A program made the translations under genes and the position numbers. A model generated the notes under the pieces. It did no database searches. It saw nothing but the letters and a program-made list of their open reading frames with translations, and was not told the DNA's origin. From assembly GCA_002067095.1 (NCBI GenBank), contig MVQD01000037.1, positions 17,098 to 81,097 of the forward strand: a DNA stretch of 64,000 bases, in the 5' to 3' direction. The DNA comes from Methanoregulaceae archaeon PtaB.Bin056. Lineage in GTDB: Archaea; Halobacteriota; Methanomicrobia; Methanomicrobiales; Methanospirillaceae. Within the stretch, counting starts at the first letter, position 1, and every line of letters starts with the position of its first letter. Shown one piece after another: positions 61,650-64,000 of this stretch.

Positions 61650-61664
61650 GAGATTCTACTCCCG

Positions 61665-62393
61665 TTAGAAGTGATAGCGCTCGCCAAGATATGAATCTAT
61701 GACCTGCTCGTTGGAGGCGATCTCTTCCGGCGTCCCCTCGGCTATCTTCTCTCCATGGTCAAGGACGACGATGCGATCTGAGACACCCATGATGATGCGC
61801 ATGACATGCTCGATGATGAGGATGGTCAGGCCGTCGTTCCTTATCTCCTGGATGAGACGCATCGCCTCTTTTCCTTCGCTCGGCGTAAGGCCGGTAGTGA
61901 GTTCGTCAAGGAGAAGGAGTTTCGGGTGGGATGCGAGGGCCCTTGCAAGCTGCGACCTCCGGAGTTCGATTGTATTGAGGCTGCTGATGGAGCTGTCGAT
62001 CTTCGCATCTGGGAAACCGACCCTGATGAGGCATTCCTCTGCCTCGTCATGCGCCTCCTTCACTGACGGGCGGCGGCCGTTGCCGTAGAGCGCGCTTATC
62101 ATCACTGCTTCCCGTGCAGTAAGCCCAGGGAACGATCGCGGGTGCTGGAATGTCTTTGCGATCCCCTTCTTGCAGACGGCATCAAGGGAGAGGCGGGTGA
62201 TATCTTCCCCCCCGAATATGATACCCCCTGAATCAGGGCGGTATATGCCTGAGATGAGGTTCATCAGGGTTGTCTTTCCTGCGCCGTTTGGGCCTACCAG
62301 GCCCAGGATCTCCCCCTCGTTGAGCGAAAGGTCGACCCTGTTCACCGCGGTAAGACCGCCGAAAGATTTTGTCACTCCGTTGACCCTGAGCAT
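61665..62393 (-). CDS. livG: ABC transporter ATPase, LivG type
   Basis: A 242-residue ATPase. Walker A GPNGAGKTTLMNLISG and Walker B LLLLDELTTGLTP are present, with IEHVMRIIMGVSDRIVVLDH as H-loop. The LSGGQ position reads ELRRSQLARALASHP, somewhat divergent as in many LivG proteins. ATG 62393 with AGGGTG upstream was chosen because the family starts at LRVNGVTKSFGG. Divergent from binding protein 2 across 81 nt. Confidence 0.92.
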   Translation of the reverse strand: MLRVNGVTKSFGGLTAVNRVDLSLNEGEILGLVGPNGAGKTTLMNLISGIYRPDSGGIIFGGEDITRLSLDAVCKKGIAKTFQHPRSFPGLTAREAVMISALYGNGRRPSVKEAHDEAEECLIRVGFPDAKIDSSISSLNTIELRRSQLARALASHPKLLLLDELTTGLTPSEGKEAMRLIQEIRNDGLTILIIEHVMRIIMGVSDRIVVLDHGEKIAEGTPEEIASNEQVIDSYLGERYHF

Positions 62394-62404
62394 CCTGTGC
62401 ACCC

Positions 62405-62441
62405 TGCTAACAAATAGCATGATATATGTTAGCATGTAACA
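62405..62441. promoter_or_regulatory. Twin operators in the livG/binding-protein-2 divergent promoter
   Basis: TGCTA-ACAAA-TAGCA (62405-62419) has the same half-sites and spacing as the site at 57496-57510. TGTTA-GCATG-TAACA (62427-62441) is a one-base variant in each half-site. Their centres are 22 bp apart, about two helical turns. The sites overlap or adjoin TATA-like ATATAT (leftward) and AATATAAG (rightward, 62441-62448). Confidence 0.68.
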
Positions 62442-62474
62442 ATATAAGCGTATCCTTCGGGGTGAATTGAAGCG

Positions 62475-63791
62475 ATGAAGTATTATTACCTGTGCGTGGC
62501 GCTCCTCCTGGCCCTGGTGCTCTGTGCCGCATGTACGGAACAGAAGCCCGTGCCCCAGGAGACAGTGAAGATCGGGGTGGTGGCCTCAATGACGGGGCCG
62601 GCCAGCACCACCGGGAAGGACATCTGGCAATCTGCCGTGCTTGCCGCCGATGAGATCAATGCCCGGGGCGGCGTCTTTGTGAAAGACCAAAACGCAAGGA
62701 TTCCCATCACCCTCATCCAGGGGGATGACGAATCGACAAGGGAGGGAGGACAGAAGGCAGTCTCAAGGATGATCACCCAGGACAAGGTGGACATACTGGT
62801 TGGCGGCTTCTCAAGCGCGGTGGTCTCGGCACACCAGTCCATCGTGGCCGAGCACGGCGTCCCCTATATCATCACAGGGGCTTCCACTCCCACCATCACG
62901 CAGAGGACGGATATTGATACCGGGACCATGTTCCACTACTGCCCTACAACCGACGATTACGGGGAACAGACGACTCTCTTTGTCGATGAGATCATCAGGG
63001 ACGCAGTGAACATGCGCTTTGAGTACCCTGACACAAGGCCCCTCCGCATGGCACTCCTCGTCCAGGACAGCCCGTACGGAAAAGGCGTGCAGAAGGCAGT
63101 AAAAGATACCATAATGAAGAGGAATCTCAACATCGTGATCGTTGCCGAAGAGACGTTCAAGATGGGGGAGACGGACTTCCGGACCGCACTCACCTCCATA
63201 AAATCCACACAGCCGGACGTGGTATATCCTGCCGCATTCTTGAACGAGCAGATCCCGATGGTGACCCAGGCAAGGAGGGATGTCGGGCTGAACACCATCT
63301 TCCTTGCCGTTGAGTGCAACGACGATCCCGATTACTACGAGGGTCTCGGAAGATACGGGGAATACTCCATAATCGAGACCCGTTTCAGCCCGTATGCAAT
63401 ACCCAGGGGAGATATCGCTGATGACATGGCCGCATTCAGGGAGAACTTCCAGAAGAGATGGGGATCATACCCCGGGATGATGGGGGCGTCCACCTACGAG
63501 GGGGTCTACATCGCAGCCCGTGCGGTTGAGGAGGCAGGGACCAGGGATAAGGTAAAAGTCAATGCCGCACTCGATGCACTATCGATGCCGCAGATGATTG
63601 AGGCGATGAAGGGAGGAGTGATCACCTTCACAAATGATTATCGCGAGGCAAAGTTCGATCTCTACATGGAGCAGCTGGTATGGAACGAGACCCTCCAGGA
63701 ACTGCGGCCCGTAATCGTATGGCCCACCCACATGAAAGAGGCTGATTTCGTGCTGCCCGGGTGGTATGTGCCGGGACCGGCGTCAACGTGA
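62475..63791 (+). CDS. HAAT-family ABC transporter substrate-binding lipoprotein 2
   Basis: A 438-residue paralogue of the first binding protein with lipobox LVLCAACTEQ. Shared blocks include STTGKDIWQSA, GDDESTREGGQKAVS and TQARRDVGLNT; differences concentrate in the part after residue 130 (GASTPTITQRTDIDTGT versus the first protein's GGSSTSVSHRNDIDTSY), which may change ligand preference. Own promoter, with operators shared with livG. There is no permease immediately after it, so it probably uses the LivHMFG channel. Confidence 0.9.
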   Translation: MKYYYLCVALLLALVLCAACTEQKPVPQETVKIGVVASMTGPASTTGKDIWQSAVLAADEINARGGVFVKDQNARIPITLIQGDDESTREGGQKAVSRMITQDKVDILVGGFSSAVVSAHQSIVAEHGVPYIITGASTPTITQRTDIDTGTMFHYCPTTDDYGEQTTLFVDEIIRDAVNMRFEYPDTRPLRMALLVQDSPYGKGVQKAVKDTIMKRNLNIVIVAEETFKMGETDFRTALTSIKSTQPDVVYPAAFLNEQIPMVTQARRDVGLNTIFLAVECNDDPDYYEGLGRYGEYSIIETRFSPYAIPRGDIADDMAAFRENFQKRWGSYPGMMGASTYEGVYIAARAVEEAGTRDKVKVNAALDALSMPQMIEAMKGGVITFTNDYREAKFDLYMEQLVWNETLQELRPVIVWPTHMKEADFVLPGWYVPGPAST

Positions 63792-63923
63792 ACCCTCCCT
63801 TCCCGCCCTATTTTTGGCCCGGGTAACGACTCCTTGCATTTTCATGGGTCGGGCCTGTAGCGGAGCGTATCATCATTGTTTTCACTCTGTATGCATGGGT
63901 CCCGACCAGTTGATCATGTGATT

Positions 63924-64000
63924 TTATGCGCCCGGGACCCTGAAACCCCGGTACATCCCTTTCGGAACCCGTATCTCGAACCGTGCCCCTTCTCCCGGGA
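63924..64000 (-). CDS. Histidine kinase C-terminal fragment
   Basis: The right edge reads leftward as PGEGARFEIRVPKGMYRGFR then VPGA and stop (TAA at 63924-63926). GEGARFEI is the G2-box end of HATPase_c in sensor histidine kinases. Everything upstream is outside the window, so sensor domains are unknown. Confidence 0.7.
   Translation of the reverse strand, partial: PGEGARFEIRVPKGMYRGFRVPGA

Overview
The window reads as chromosome of a hydrogenotrophic methanogen of the order Methanomicrobiales (Euryarchaeota), GC-rich with some AT-rich islands. Supporting signs are archaeal-type alaS, CCA-adding enzyme, transcription factor E and Trm56; the methanogen DUF39/NIL-ferredoxin homocysteine pathway; type IV pilin-like proteins with PKD modules; and a complete Mrp-Mbh membrane hydrogenase operon. 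Genus was not determined.

Left part (1-15.2 kb): the 5' part of an anaerobic ribonucleotide reductase gene interrupted by an intein, with its glutaredoxin; thpR-cca; an island of five pilin-like/PKD surface proteins (3.7-10.1 kb); a 30-repeat TPR protein; and a secreted Thr/Pro-anchored protein. 15.2-25.9 kb: a small conserved protein, tRNA-Leu(GAG), an ACT regulator, the compact operon wHTH-trm56-ATPgrasp-tfe-HD, a response regulator, UPF0280, a fusion of a 2H phosphodiesterase with a metallophosphatase, the sulfide-dependent homocysteine genes, and a Nif3/SWIM pair. 25.9-37.8 kb: alaS, a membrane-anchored regulator, and an unusual operon (30.5-32.6 kb) encoding a beta-barrel/11-mer-repeat protein, four small coiled-coil proteins and a zinc protein; then membrane proteins, a META lipoprotein, and a PAPS-reductase-like protein with hisH.

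38.1-46.2 kb: a 14-gene membrane-bound [NiFe] hydrogenase operon (mbhA-N order: Mrp antiporter module, then hydrogenase module), with a HycI-type maturation protease arriving convergently. 46.5-49.4 kb: the protease lies at the end of a signalling cassette (HAMP, roadblock, roadblock-like, response regulator). 49.8-54.1 kb: a sulfur-type cluster (SLC13 permease, ETHE1-like MBL-rhodanese, two YeeE/YedE halves). 54.2-57.1 kb: glycerophosphodiesterase, a small-multidrug-export-like protein, DUF2121. 57.5-63.8 kb: an HAAT-type ABC transporter with two paralogous binding proteins. Both binding-protein promoters carry the same palindrome TGCTA-N5-TAGCA. The window closes in the C-terminus of a histidine kinase.

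The most interesting candidates are the shared liv operator, the 11-mer/coiled-coil operon, the modular pilin family with a shared C-terminal domain, the NrdD intein, the double phosphoesterase fusion, and a 53-bp repeat found in two convergent intergenic regions. All functions are inferred by reading; no database search was run.
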